Of a stretch of 59,805 bases of DNA, positions 29,492 through 41,101 are shown one piece after another. The notes under the pieces were generated by a model that searched no databases, was not told the DNA's origin, and was given only the letters and a program-made list of their open reading frames with translations. Location of the stretch: positions 1 to 59,805 of the forward strand of contig NZ_RHNP01000017.1 of assembly GCF_003950295.1 (NCBI RefSeq), in the 5' to 3' direction. The position numbers were made by a program, and so were the translations under genes. Position 1 is the stretch's first letter. Every line of letters begins with the position of its first letter. This DNA is from Loigolactobacillus iwatensis. Its GTDB lineage: Bacteria > Bacillota > Bacilli > Lactobacillales > Lactobacillaceae.

Positions 29492-30961
29492 ATGGCAAAG
29501 AATCAACCAACTGACGCAAATGGCAAGCCATATAACCGTAACTTGTTACTTGCAACAGTCATCATCGGAACTTTTGGAACTGTTTTAACGCAGACATTAC
29601 TTGCAACTGCTTATCCAACCTTAGAAAAGGCATTTAGTGTTTCAACGTCGACCGTCCAGTGGTTAACAACTGGTTTTACATTAGTTAACGGAATTATGAT
29701 TCCGATTACTGCGTGGTTGATTAATCGTTTTAATAGTAAATACTTATATATTAGTGCAATGACGATATTTACGATCGGAACTTGGATGTGTTACGTGGCA
29801 CCTAACTTTTCAATCCTGCTTTCAGGGCGCCTAGTTGAAGCCGTGGGTGTTGGTATTTCAATGCCATTAATGCAGACGCTGGCACTTTCAATTTTTCCAC
29901 CAGAGAAACGTGGGGCGGCCATGGGGGCTACTGGATTAGCAATTGGGCTAGCACCAGCTATTGGGCCAACGCTTTCTGGCTGGATTATTGATACCTACAA
30001 TTGGCGGGTCCTTTTCGGAATGATCTTACCAATTTCTATTCTTGTTATTATTGCCGCATTCTTCTTTATGCGTAAAGTTTTGGAAACAAATAAAACTTCC
30101 TTAGATGTTCTTTCCGCAGTTTTATCAACAATCGGTTTTGGATCGTTATTATACGGTTTTTCCGAAGTTGGCGATAAAGGTTGGGGTAGTTCCATCGTTG
30201 TTTGGGGCTTAGCTATTGGGATCGTATTTATTGGACTCTTTGGTTGGCGTCAATTAACCATGAAGAAACCCTTCTTGGAACTACGTGTTTTTAAGTCATC
30301 TGAATTTACGATTGCCACGATTTTGTCATCAGTTGTTATGATGGCCATGGTTGGGGCAGAAATGGTATTACCGTTGTATATTCAAACGGTTCGTGGTGAA
30401 TCGGCCTTCCATTCTGGATTAATCCTATTACCAGGTGCCATTATGATGGGGGTAATGAGTCCTGTTACCGGCCAACTCTTTGATAAAATCGGTGCCAAAC
30501 GTTTGGCAATTGTTGGGATGACGCTTCTTACAATTGGAACAATTCCATATATGGGCTTAACGCAGTCATCACCTATTTTAGTTGTTTCATTATTCTATGC
30601 CGTTCGGATGTTTGGTATCTCAATGGTTATGATGCCAACGACAACGTCTGGGATGAACGCATTACCGTTTAATATGATTAGTCAAGGTACTGCCGTTAAT
30701 AACACTGTTCGGCAGGTTGCCAGTGCAGTTGGGACTGCTATTTTAATTAGTGTCTTATCTAATCAAACAAGCAATTCAATGCCAAGTAAGCATGTTTTAC
30801 ACGCAACACCGTTACACTATAAGACTGGTGCAATTAATGCTGTTTTGACAGGCTATCATTCAGCCTTTCTAGTCGCCGCAATTTTCTGTGTTATAGGTTT
30901 AGTTATTGCCTTCTTCTTGAAAGATAAGCGCGGTGCTACCGTAACAGGAGGTGACAAATAA
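29492..30961 (+). CDS. MFS drug exporter, DHA2 (EmrB/QacA) family
   Basis: This is a 489-residue proton-driven exporter of the 14-segment DHA2 type. Typical features are the first helix with LATAYPTLEKAF, STSTVQWLTTGFTLVNG, and the antiporter motif C region ATGLAIGLAPAIGPTLSGWI near residue 150. The start is the ATG at 29492 behind GAAGG. It is coupled to the next gene by a TAATG overlap and is divergent from a MerR regulator, suggesting inducible efflux. Substrates cannot be inferred. Confidence 0.9.
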   Translation: MAKNQPTDANGKPYNRNLLLATVIIGTFGTVLTQTLLATAYPTLEKAFSVSTSTVQWLTTGFTLVNGIMIPITAWLINRFNSKYLYISAMTIFTIGTWMCYVAPNFSILLSGRLVEAVGVGISMPLMQTLALSIFPPEKRGAAMGATGLAIGLAPAIGPTLSGWIIDTYNWRVLFGMILPISILVIIAAFFFMRKVLETNKTSLDVLSAVLSTIGFGSLLYGFSEVGDKGWGSSIVVWGLAIGIVFIGLFGWRQLTMKKPFLELRVFKSSEFTIATILSSVVMMAMVGAEMVLPLYIQTVRGESAFHSGLILLPGAIMMGVMSPVTGQLFDKIGAKRLAIVGMTLLTIGTIPYMGLTQSSPILVVSLFYAVRMFGISMVMMPTTTSGMNALPFNMISQGTAVNNTVRQVASAVGTAILISVLSNQTSNSMPSKHVLHATPLHYKTGAINAVLTGYHSAFLVAAIFCVIGLVIAFFLKDKRGATVTGGDK

Positions 30962-31683
30962 TGATAATTGTATTAATTATTGTTGGTGCCATTTTATTTG
31001 CAGTTTTCACAATTGGACTTAAAAGTGGTTGGCTACGTAACGTTTTAATTGTTTTGGCACTTGCCATTTTGATTTGGCCAATTGCATCAATATCTGCAAC
31101 GGATAATAATCATTATGGTATGAAAGAAAAAACAACGACCACTGAAAAATCAATTGCTTCGGCAGCTGATATGAAGGGTGCTAATATCAATATGCTACTT
31201 TACCAACCATTAGGTAATGGTAAAGAAAAAGTCTATATCTATAAGACTGATAAAACGCAGAAGAAGCCAACAACAACCCAAGCAGATGAAAAGACAACCA
31301 ATAAGGTAGTCAAATCTGGAAGTACAAAAACGGCGAAGTTGGTTACTAAGATAACGCATTATGTATTCAAAAATAATTTCTATAAAGCAATGTATGCCGG
31401 TTTAGATGCTGATAATCAATACAAAGAACGAACTAATACGTTTAAAGTTGGCAATAACTGGTTAGTTTTAAGCACTAAACAGGCAAAGCAATTACAAAAA
31501 CAAGCGACGGCAGCCCAGAAACAGATGAAGACTGCGATTGAAACACAGGTCAAAGAAGCAATGACAAAAGATCCAAGTATGTCTAAGAGTCAACAAAAGA
31601 CTCTAACACAACAATTAGAACAAAAGGCTCAGCAACAAGCACAACAACAAATGATGCAAAAGTTACAACAAATGCAAAAATAA
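30961..31683 (+). CDS. DUF4811-type membrane protein, partner of the MFS exporter
   Basis: This is a 240-residue protein with two N-terminal hydrophobic segments (about residues 1-20 and 26-45), a Lys/Thr-rich extracytoplasmic domain and a long Gln/Lys-rich C-terminal helix. It resembles DUF4811 proteins that accompany DHA2 exporters in lactobacilli, an assignment made from memory of the family. Its ATG overlaps the exporter's stop codon, and AGGAGGTGAC lies just before, so the two are made together. The biochemical role is unknown. An accessory of the pump is a reasonable guess. Confidence 0.8.
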   Translation: MIIVLIIVGAILFAVFTIGLKSGWLRNVLIVLALAILIWPIASISATDNNHYGMKEKTTTTEKSIASAADMKGANINMLLYQPLGNGKEKVYIYKTDKTQKKPTTTQADEKTTNKVVKSGSTKTAKLVTKITHYVFKNNFYKAMYAGLDADNQYKERTNTFKVGNNWLVLSTKQAKQLQKQATAAQKQMKTAIETQVKEAMTKDPSMSKSQQKTLTQQLEQKAQQQAQQQMMQKLQQMQK

Positions 31684-31715
31684 GTTACGTGCACTGAGCA
31701 AAAATTGACCAATGA

Positions 31716-31749
31716 ATTGCGCTAAATTAAATTTTAGCGCAATTTTTTT
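31716..31749 (+). terminator. terminator after the exporter operon
   Basis: An 11-bp stem ATTGCGCTAAA/TTTAGCGCAAT is followed by a T-run. Confidence 0.9.
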
Positions 31750-33570
<1,821 letters not shown>

Positions 33571-33592
33571 ATAATAAAGGAGGTCGCTCACG

Positions 33593-35425
33593 ATGGCATT
33601 TTCATTAACAACGCGTAAAGAAATTATCGATCATTTGCAAAGTGAAGCTTTAGATTTATTGATTATTGGTGGTGGTATTACTGGTGCTGGTGTTGCCATT
33701 CAGGCAAGCTCAACGGGAATTAAAAGTGGCCTGATTGAGATGCAGGATTTTGCTGAAGGGACTTCTTCGCGCTCAACTAAATTAGTTCATGGTGGGATTC
33801 GCTATTTAAAAACTTTTGATGTTGAAGTTGTCTCCGATACCGTTAAAGAACGGGCGATTGTTCAACGAATTGCGCCACATATTCCGCGGCCTGACCCGAT
33901 GTTATTGCCGATTTATGATGAAGCCGGTGCAACCTTCAGTTTGTTTTCAGTAAAAGTTGCAATGGATCTATATGATCGGTTAGCCAATGTTACCGACCCT
34001 AAGTATACAAATTACACAATTTCAAAAGAGGAAGTTTTGAAGCGTGAGCCACACCTAAAAGCAGAAAATTTGCTGGGCGGGGGCGTTTATCTTGATTACA
34101 TTAATAATGATTCACGACTTGTCATTGAAAATATAAAAAAAGCTCAAGAAAATGGTGGGCTAATGGCTAGCCACGTTAAGGCTTTAAAATTATTACGCAC
34201 TAAAGACGGTAAAATTAATGGTGTTCACGCAAAAGATTTACTGACTGGGCAGGAATTTGACATTCACGCACAGTTAGTGATTAATACCGCTGGACCATGG
34301 TCTGATTTAGTTCGTGAATTAGATCAGCAAGAAAAAATCATTCCACAAATGCGGCCAACAAAGGGGGTACATTTAGTTGTTGATGGTGCTCGACTCCCTG
34401 TTCCACAACCAACTTATTTTGATTCAGGTGATCAGGATGGGCGAATGATTTTTGTTATTCCCCGGGAAGATAAAACTTATTTTGGAACGACTGACACGGA
34501 TTACCAGGGCGACTACGCACAGCCGACTGTCACCAAAGAGGATGTCGATTACTTACTTGCAATTGTTAATAAGCGTTACCCAACGGTTAATCTAAAGTTG
34601 GCCGACATTGAGGCTAGCTGGGCCGGTTTACGTCCATTAATTGCTTCTAATGGCAGCTCTGATTATAACGGCGGTAATTCAGGTAAAATTGCTACAAAGA
34701 GTTTTGATCAGGTTATTGAGGTTGTTAATGCTTACGAAAACGCTAAGGCAACCAAGGAAGATGTCGAGAAAGTATTGAATGATTTAGAAGTGACACTTTC
34801 AGAAAGTAAATTAAGTCCATCATCAGTTTCTCGTGGTAGTTCATTGACAGTTGCTGCGGATGGTCTGATTACTTTAGCCGGTGGTAAATTAACTGATTAC
34901 CGCAAGATGGCCGCCGGTGCATTAGCGCTAATCACTAAGTTACTAAAGGATCAAGAACATGAAACTTTTAATCCGATTGATTCTAAAAATTTACCAGTTT
35001 CTGGTGGTGACATTGATCCCGAAAATGTTGTGGCGACCTTAGAATTTTTTGCCAAACAGGGTATTGATGGCGGCTTATCTAAGGAAGAGGCAATGATGAT
35101 CGTTAATCTTTATGGTTCTAATGCAGCGCGTGTGTTTAGCAGAATTGGTGAATTAAAGGCGGCACCGGGTTTGAGTTTAGGTGAAACGCTTGGATTACAC
35201 TATGCGCTAGAAGAAGAGATGACGTTAACGCCAGTTGATTATCTGCTTCGGCGGACTAACCATATTCTCTTCCACCGTGACACGTTAGACGACGTTAAAG
35301 TTGGTGTTAGCAACGAAATGGCCCGTTATTTTGGTTGGTCGACTGCCGAAAAAGAACGGATGAATAAACAATTAGATACTGCGATCGCAACTTCTGATCT
35401 TCGCGATCTGAAAGCTGAGAGGTGA
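33593..35425 (+). CDS. glpO: alpha-glycerophosphate oxidase (GlpO/GlpD family)
   Basis: This FAD enzyme oxidises glycerol-3-phosphate to dihydroxyacetone phosphate. The 610-residue protein has the FAD motif LLIIGGGITGAGVA, the conserved GTSSRSTKLVHGGIRYL and the TDTDYQGD strand. An extra segment of about 50 residues (around 365-410, with NAYENAKATKEDVEKVL) is, from memory, characteristic of the oxygen-using, H2O2-forming oxidases of enterococci and streptococci and absent in E. coli GlpD. It follows glpK by 22 bases behind AAAGGAGG. Confidence 0.92.
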   Translation: MAFSLTTRKEIIDHLQSEALDLLIIGGGITGAGVAIQASSTGIKSGLIEMQDFAEGTSSRSTKLVHGGIRYLKTFDVEVVSDTVKERAIVQRIAPHIPRPDPMLLPIYDEAGATFSLFSVKVAMDLYDRLANVTDPKYTNYTISKEEVLKREPHLKAENLLGGGVYLDYINNDSRLVIENIKKAQENGGLMASHVKALKLLRTKDGKINGVHAKDLLTGQEFDIHAQLVINTAGPWSDLVRELDQQEKIIPQMRPTKGVHLVVDGARLPVPQPTYFDSGDQDGRMIFVIPREDKTYFGTTDTDYQGDYAQPTVTKEDVDYLLAIVNKRYPTVNLKLADIEASWAGLRPLIASNGSSDYNGGNSGKIATKSFDQVIEVVNAYENAKATKEDVEKVLNDLEVTLSESKLSPSSVSRGSSLTVAADGLITLAGGKLTDYRKMAAGALALITKLLKDQEHETFNPIDSKNLPVSGGDIDPENVVATLEFFAKQGIDGGLSKEEAMMIVNLYGSNAARVFSRIGELKAAPGLSLGETLGLHYALEEEMTLTPVDYLLRRTNHILFHRDTLDDVKVGVSNEMARYFGWSTAEKERMNKQLDTAIATSDLRDLKAER

Positions 35426-35429
35426 CGTT

Positions 35430-36158
35430 ATGCCAAAAGATAGTTTGAGTTTACAATTATTAGGTGAATTTATTGGAACCTTTATTTTAGTTTTACTAGG
35501 TGATGGGGTAGTAGCTGGTGTTTCTCTAAAAAAATCTAAGGCTGAAGGTAGTGGCTGGATTGCAATTTCCCTAGGTTGGGGATTTGCGGTGACGCTAGGT
35601 GTTTATGCATCTGCCTTTCTTAGCCCAGCGCACTTAAACCCAGCTGTATCAGTCGGAATGGCCATGGCCGGGGAATTTCCTTGGGCCCACGTTATTCCGT
35701 ATAGTTTGGCACAAATTGCCGGTGGTTTTGTTGGTGGGGTTATTGTTTGGTTACATTATTATCCTCATTGGAAAGAAACTAAAGATCCGGCAACAACGCT
35801 TGGTATCTTTGCAACTGGGCCAGCGATTCGGAATTATCCGGCAAATTTTGTTAGTGAAGTTATTGGAACCTTTGTTTTAGTCTTTGGTCTACTGACTTTT
35901 ACACGAGGAAACTTCACTCAAGGGCTTAATCCACTTGTTGTCGGTGTATTAATTACAGCTATTGGTCTATCACTTGGTGGAACAACTGGTTACGCAATTA
36001 ATCCCGCTCGAGATTTGGGGCCACGGTTGGCACACGCAGTCTTGCCAATTGCCAATAAGGGTGGTTCTGATTGGGCGTATAGCTGGGTACCGATTCTAGG
36101 ACCACTAGTAGGTGGCCTAATTGGGGCAATTTTATTTAATTTGATTCCACTGACTTAA
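35430..36158 (+). CDS. glpF: glycerol uptake facilitator
   Basis: GlpF is a six-segment channel of the aquaporin family that admits glycerol. The 242-residue protein carries both half-helix signatures: HLNPAVSVGMA near residue 69 and AINPARDLGPRLAHA near residue 189. In the second, the Asp after NPAR marks glycerol rather than water channels. It starts 4 bases after the glpO stop with AGAGGTGA as ribosome binding site, completing the uptake-kinase-oxidase set. Confidence 0.95.
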   Translation: MPKDSLSLQLLGEFIGTFILVLLGDGVVAGVSLKKSKAEGSGWIAISLGWGFAVTLGVYASAFLSPAHLNPAVSVGMAMAGEFPWAHVIPYSLAQIAGGFVGGVIVWLHYYPHWKETKDPATTLGIFATGPAIRNYPANFVSEVIGTFVLVFGLLTFTRGNFTQGLNPLVVGVLITAIGLSLGGTTGYAINPARDLGPRLAHAVLPIANKGGSDWAYSWVPILGPLVGGLIGAILFNLIPLT

Positions 36159-36230
36159 TGCTTGAGTATCGATCATAAAAGACAGGGAATAAAAATTCTA
36201 GTGGTATAGATAAATTGTTAAAAGGATAGA

Positions 36231-36273
36231 AGCAAGTCGCGGTAAACTTTATTTTACCGCGATTTGCTTTTTT
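36231..36273 (+). terminator. terminator after the glp operon
   Basis: A stem of about 15 bp with one mismatch (around CGCGGTAAA/TTTACCGCG) is followed by a T-run. Confidence 0.92.
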
Positions 36274-36382
36274 GTTATGTAAATGGATAAACACTAGTTA
36301 AATGATAGCTTTTAGGCCCGTACTATTTTGGTTGGCGTCTAATTGGTTTATAATAGGACAATTGAAATGGGGGAGTGGCCTG

Positions 36383-38758
36383 ATGACGACTAAAATTGGT
36401 GTTCGTGAGCTAGTAGAATTTGTTTTGCGTTCTGGAGATTTAAATGCACGCCAAAATAGCCAGAATACGGCCGCCCAAGGTGCAAGGATCCACCGCCAAT
36501 TACAAAAGAAACACGCAGCCGATAACTACCAACGAGAAATTTATTTAAAAAAGACAGTACATATGAACGGCCAAGACTACGTGATTGATGGTCGGGCCGA
36601 TGGTATCTATCAAACGGATAAACAAAATTACCGGATTGAAGAAATTAAAACGTCGGATAATGATTTTAGTGAGCTAACGTCGAATACGTTGACGCTTTAC
36701 TGGGGACAAGTTAAAGTGTACGGTTATTTTTTGATGGAAGATCAAAATTTGGACGAAATTACGCTGCAATTAATTTATTATCAAACCACAACGGAACAAA
36801 TTACGCAAACAGACAAAACCTTTACGAAGAAAGAATTAAAGGACTTTTTTCAATCTTTAATTGATGATTACGAGTTTTGGTTAGTTTTACGTGAGGAGTG
36901 GCACCAAAAACGTAATGCAAGCATCAAACAGGTGACCTTTCCTTTTCCGGAATACCGTGCCGGCCAACGGGAGTTAGCGGTGGCCGTCTACAAGACGATT
37001 GTATTGCAGAAACGACTTTTTGTGGAGGCGCCAACTGGGACTGGTAAAACCATTTCAACCTTGTTTCCGACGGTTAAGGCATTAGGCGAGGATAAGATTC
37101 AGCGCGTTTTTTACTTAACGGCCAAACAAAGTACCCGGCACGTAGCAGAAGAGGCGGTTCAATTACTAAGCCAACAAGGGCTACAGTTAAAAAGTATTAC
37201 TTTGACGGCCAAGGATAAGATTATCTTCCCTGAAGAAATTGATGTTGCACCAGATAAAAATCCGTATATGCTAGGTTACTATGATCGCCTAAAACCTGCG
37301 TTGCAAGATTTATTGGAAAACGAAAATCAACTAACGCGGACAGTGATTGAAACATACGCACGCAAGCATCAACTTGATCCGTTTGAATTTTCGCTGGATG
37401 CGTCATTATTTGCCGATATTATTATATGTGATTATAATTATCTTTTTGATCCCATTGTGTACTTGCAGCGCTTTTTTAGTGAACCAGATAAGGATAATTT
37501 TTTCTTAATTGATGAGGCACACAATTTAGTCAGTCGTTCCCGAGATATGTATTCGGCGGAGTTAACGAGTGGGGCAACCAATCAATTAATTCAACTAGCG
37601 AAAAAAGATCATTCCGCAATTGAAAAAGATAATTTGGTTAAACAAACTCGTAAATTAAAACGGTCGTTTACAGCTATAACAAAGGGATTACGCGATACTA
37701 AGCGCGCTGAAGAGGCAAGCCAAGCGCCGCTGGATAAGTTTAATAACAGTCTTAATCGTTGGCTAGAATTTATTCACGATTGGTTGCCGGCGCAGCCAGA
37801 CAGTTCCTTTACGACTGCCGTTTTAAATCTATATTTTAGTGGCTTAACCTATTTAAAAATTGCCGATTTATACAATGAAACTTATCAAACGTTATTGCAG
37901 TATGACGAAGCAACTAAGTCGAGTACGATTAAACAATTATGTCTAGATCCTAGTACTTTTTTAGATCAGTCCTTAAAAAAAGGTGCTGGTGCTGTTTTAT
38001 TTTCGGCAACTTTATCGCCAGTTAATTATTATCGGGAGGTTCTAGGCAACGATGAGACTAGTCTGGCTTTCCAATTACCTTCCCCTTTTTCAGCAACTAA
38101 ACAAGCGATTATGATTGCCCAGTACGTTCAAACAACTTATCAAAAACGAGCGGCTAATTTAACTAAAATTGTTATGAGTTTAGGCGAATTGGTTCAAGCG
38201 AAACAAGGTAATTATTTATTCTTTTTTCCTTCCTATTCGTACCTTGAAACTGTCTACGCTGCCTTTCAAACGGCCTATCCAGATATAAAATTAACCAAAC
38301 AGGTGTCCGCCATGACTGATTTAGAACGGCAAGGTTTCTTAGCCCAATTTAAAGAATTACCAACGCAATCGTTAGTTGGATTTTGTGTATTAGGTGGTAT
38401 TTTCGCAGAAGGAATCGATTTAAAGGGAAGCCGCTTAATCGGTGTTGCGATTGTGAGCGTTGGGTTACCCGGGCTTTCAACTGAACGTAATTTAGTGCGT
38501 GATTATTTTGATCATAAAAATGGTGCTGGCTTTCAGTATGCGTATCAGTTACCAGGAATGAACCATGTCTTGCAAGCCGCCGGGCGATTGATTCGCGGAA
38601 GCCAGGATGCTGGGCCAGTGTTGTTGTTAGATCAGCGCTTTGGAAGTAGTCGCTATACAAAACTTTTTCCAAGTCATTGGCAACGCTATCAGCGTGTTCG
38701 TACATTAGAGCAATTATCTAAGTCGTTACATGATTTTTGGCAGAATAATCAAAGCTAA
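36383..38758 (+). CDS. Rad3/XPD-related DNA helicase with N-terminal PD-(D/E)XK nuclease-like domain
   Basis: This is a 791-residue superfamily 2 helicase. The N-terminal third resembles a PD-(D/E)XK nuclease fold (GRADGIYQ near residue 71 and EEIKTSD near 87). The helicase core shows Walker A EAPTGTGKT near residue 215, DEAH near residue 377, LFSATLSP and a motif VI region QAAGRLIRG. In relatives the segment after motif Ia holds four Fe-S cysteines. Here those places read KIIF, VAPDKNP and DPFEFSL, so Ile281, Val288, Asn293 and Asp332 stand where Cys is expected. The ATG at 36383 follows GGGGGAG. A frame 27 codons longer is not used. A role in DNA repair is inferred. Confidence 0.88.
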   Translation: MTTKIGVRELVEFVLRSGDLNARQNSQNTAAQGARIHRQLQKKHAADNYQREIYLKKTVHMNGQDYVIDGRADGIYQTDKQNYRIEEIKTSDNDFSELTSNTLTLYWGQVKVYGYFLMEDQNLDEITLQLIYYQTTTEQITQTDKTFTKKELKDFFQSLIDDYEFWLVLREEWHQKRNASIKQVTFPFPEYRAGQRELAVAVYKTIVLQKRLFVEAPTGTGKTISTLFPTVKALGEDKIQRVFYLTAKQSTRHVAEEAVQLLSQQGLQLKSITLTAKDKIIFPEEIDVAPDKNPYMLGYYDRLKPALQDLLENENQLTRTVIETYARKHQLDPFEFSLDASLFADIIICDYNYLFDPIVYLQRFFSEPDKDNFFLIDEAHNLVSRSRDMYSAELTSGATNQLIQLAKKDHSAIEKDNLVKQTRKLKRSFTAITKGLRDTKRAEEASQAPLDKFNNSLNRWLEFIHDWLPAQPDSSFTTAVLNLYFSGLTYLKIADLYNETYQTLLQYDEATKSSTIKQLCLDPSTFLDQSLKKGAGAVLFSATLSPVNYYREVLGNDETSLAFQLPSPFSATKQAIMIAQYVQTTYQKRAANLTKIVMSLGELVQAKQGNYLFFFPSYSYLETVYAAFQTAYPDIKLTKQVSAMTDLERQGFLAQFKELPTQSLVGFCVLGGIFAEGIDLKGSRLIGVAIVSVGLPGLSTERNLVRDYFDHKNGAGFQYAYQLPGMNHVLQAAGRLIRGSQDAGPVLLLDQRFGSSRYTKLFPSHWQRYQRVRTLEQLSKSLHDFWQNNQS

Positions 38759-38837
38759 AAGGTTAATTAAATTTCGTATCAATTAATGTTGTTTTTTGTT
38801 ACAATCGGTTACAATAAAGACTCAAAGTTTGAAAGTT

Positions 38838-38847
38838 AAGCGCGCTT
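38838..38847. repeat. intergenic palindrome AAGCGCGCTT
   Basis: This copy lies 30 bases before the next gene, within TTAAGCGCGCTTTTTAAGC. Confidence 0.65.
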
Positions 38848-38877
38848 TTTAAGCGGTGCTAGAAATGGGGTGAGTCC

Positions 38878-40032
38878 ATGAATTCAATTTTAACAGAACT
38901 GCAAACTGCGCAACGAGAGCATTTATTGATTAATCTCTACCAAACTGCGCACGATGTCATTTATACTGGCTACGTTACCGAATTGAATGAATCAGGGGTA
39001 ATTATGCAAACTTTTGATGACGCGGGCTTACAAGATGGGCTTGTCTTCTTAGCATTAAACGTTATCGAGGCGGTTGAATTTGATAGTGATGATTTAGACA
39101 GCATGGCTTACCGAATTCAAAATGCACAACAAGCGCACTTTGTGACTTCATTGCAAGCACCATTTAAGTTTGACGGACAGCAAAACCTATTACCACAATT
39201 AATCCAGCAGGCAATTAGACGGCAAACGATGTTACTACTTGTTTTAAAAGACCGTGATCTGTATTTGGAAGGAACAATTCAAGCACAAGTTTCTGGGGCC
39301 GTTGATTTTCACGTTTTTGATAAATTTGACTATACTAACCAAACGATATTGTCGGTCACAACAGAACAGATTCAAGTAGTTGAGTTTTTGGGAAAGGAAT
39401 TAAGTTTAGAGGGGACGTTAGTTAAATCTAACTTAGTTCACCAGGTAACTAAGCAGGAAACGACAACATTAGCAATGGTGGCGACACTACACCAGGCGCA
39501 GAAAAAGCACCAGTTAATCTCGCTGAGTACTAGTGATGATGATGATCTATTTTTTGTTGGCTGGGTAAATACTTTAACTAACACCAGTGTGATCATTAAT
39601 TTGGTCGATATGAACGGTCAATTTGGTGGTTACGTCTTGATGCAATTAGACATGCTACAGCAGGTAACTGAAATTTCCGATTATTTACAGACGATTGATT
39701 TTTTCATTCAACGTAATGTGGTTTTTAAGCAACCAGTATTAAATGATGAGCGACTTTTTGATCCAACGGTTGATCTATTTCAGGCAGTTTTACTGCAGGC
39801 ACGGTATTTTAAGCGAATTATTCGGGTTAAGTTAAGCAATGAAGATGAAGGTTTAGTCGGTGTTCCCACTGATTTAAATACAGATCAATTAACGTTTAAG
39901 ATATTGGCCGGCGATGATGAGGAAGATCTTGATACAGTTACAGTACCGTTAGTGGCCATTAGTGAGATTGCTTTTGATTATATGGACGCTTATTTATTGG
40001 AACAAGAGTTAAAAGAGACTGGGGATCTGTAG
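38878..40032 (+). CDS. hypothetical protein made of four repeated beta-barrel-like modules
   Basis: I do not recognise this 384-residue soluble acidic protein. It has clear internal duplication. A module at about residues 20-72 (HLLINLY, YTGYVTEL, GLVFLALNVIEAVEF) recurs at about 210-262 (HQLISLS, FVGWVNTL, GYVLMQLDMLQQVTEI). Related shorter modules lie at about 118-172 (MLLLVLKDRDLYLEGTI) and 312-372 (RIIRVKLSNEDEGLVGV). The pattern of short strands, a GxV turn and a closing hydrophobic strand suggests SH3- or Sm-like barrels. There are no catalytic motifs, membrane segments or cysteine clusters. GGGGTGAGTCC precedes the ATG. It is flanked by the helicase and uppP with gaps, so context says little. 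Confidence 0.8.
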   Translation: MNSILTELQTAQREHLLINLYQTAHDVIYTGYVTELNESGVIMQTFDDAGLQDGLVFLALNVIEAVEFDSDDLDSMAYRIQNAQQAHFVTSLQAPFKFDGQQNLLPQLIQQAIRRQTMLLLVLKDRDLYLEGTIQAQVSGAVDFHVFDKFDYTNQTILSVTTEQIQVVEFLGKELSLEGTLVKSNLVHQVTKQETTTLAMVATLHQAQKKHQLISLSTSDDDDLFFVGWVNTLTNTSVIINLVDMNGQFGGYVLMQLDMLQQVTEISDYLQTIDFFIQRNVVFKQPVLNDERLFDPTVDLFQAVLLQARYFKRIIRVKLSNEDEGLVGVPTDLNTDQLTFKILAGDDEEDLDTVTVPLVAISEIAFDYMDAYLLEQELKETGDL

Positions 40033-40130
40033 AAATTACTCGTAATCAGTGATTGAGATTGCTATAATAGGTGAGTTACTAGACGTGTGTGTTGCGTATT
40101 GACTGATCAATTATAAAGGAGTTTTAATCA

Positions 40131-40958
40131 TTGTTGAATATCATTAAGGCCGTTATTCTAGGTATTATTGAAGGAATCACAGAATTTCTACCAATTAGTT
40201 CCACGGGCCACTTATACTTGGCAGATGAATTTGTTCGTTTAAGTGAATCAACTGCATTCATTAACATGTTTATGGTGGTTATTCAATTGGGTGCAATTAT
40301 GTCAGTTGTTGTTCTTTACTTCCATAAGTTAAATCCATTGTCACCGCGAAAAAATGGCCAAGAAAAACGGCAAACGTGGGTACTTTGGGGAAAAGTAATC
40401 TTAGCCGTTTTGCCTTCAGTAATCATTGGCTTGCCGTTAAATGATTGGATGGAAGAACACCTAACCAGTTGGCAAGTTATTGCAACAACACTGATTGTTT
40501 ACGGGATTTTATTTATTATTATCGAAAATCACAATAAAAAAACGACGCCTAAATATACCGATTTGAATCATTTGCCAATGAACATTGCATTATTCATTGG
40601 GCTGTTCCAGGTATTGTCAATGATTCCAGGAACATCACGTTCAGGGGCCACAATTTTAGGCGCAATCTTAATTGGGACTTCACGCTACGTTGCAACAGAA
40701 TTTTCATTCTTTTTGGCGATTCCAACAATGTTTGGCGCCTCGTTACTAAAAATCGCTAAGTACTTTATGAATGGCAACACATTTACGGGAATGCAAACGG
40801 CAGTTCTGTTAACGGGTGTTATTGTGTCCTTTGTTGTTGCCTATCTATCAATTAAGTTCTTACTAAATTACATTAAGAAAAATGATTTTAAGGCCTTCGG
40901 TTGGTACCGAATCATTCTGGGGATAGTTGTAATTGCTTACTTTACGCTATTTGCTTAG
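40131..40958 (+). CDS. uppP: undecaprenyl-diphosphatase
   Basis: UppP (BacA) recycles the cell-wall lipid carrier by dephosphorylating undecaprenyl pyrophosphate at the membrane, and its activity confers bacitracin tolerance. The 275-residue multi-spanning protein has both catalytic motifs: [15 protein letters not shown] near residue 14 and [13 protein letters not shown] near residue 165. Translation appears to start at TTG 40131, 9 bases after GGAG. The next codon is also TTG. Confidence 0.95.
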   Translation: MLNIIKAVILGIIEGITEFLPISSTGHLYLADEFVRLSESTAFINMFMVVIQLGAIMSVVVLYFHKLNPLSPRKNGQEKRQTWVLWGKVILAVLPSVIIGLPLNDWMEEHLTSWQVIATTLIVYGILFIIIENHNKKTTPKYTDLNHLPMNIALFIGLFQVLSMIPGTSRSGATILGAILIGTSRYVATEFSFFLAIPTMFGASLLKIAKYFMNGNTFTGMQTAVLLTGVIVSFVVAYLSIKFLLNYIKKNDFKAFGWYRIILGIVVIAYFTLFA

Positions 40959-40982
40959 AGCATATTTGAAAAATAGCATCAA

Positions 40983-41017
40983 AAATAATTCGGGATTATT
41001 TCCCGGGTTATTTTTTA
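40983..41017 (+). terminator. terminator after uppP
   Basis: AATAATTCGGGA pairs with TCCCGGGTTATT around a TTATT loop with one mismatch, followed by T residues. Confidence 0.85.
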
Positions 41018-41101
41018 GGTCTTGTATATTACTTGGTGTAGTGAAGACACCTTGTTATGGTTAAGGTAATGATAAAATTATTAACTTAACGAGGTGATTG
41101 G

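Noticed and set aside
36383-38758. Nuclease-helicase gene as part of a phage-defence system
   Set aside because: Its neighbours are housekeeping genes (glp operon, uppP) and no second defence component is present.
38794-38813. Tandem GTTACAAT repeat before the four-module gene
   Set aside because: Only two short copies are present and they can be explained by -10-like sequence.
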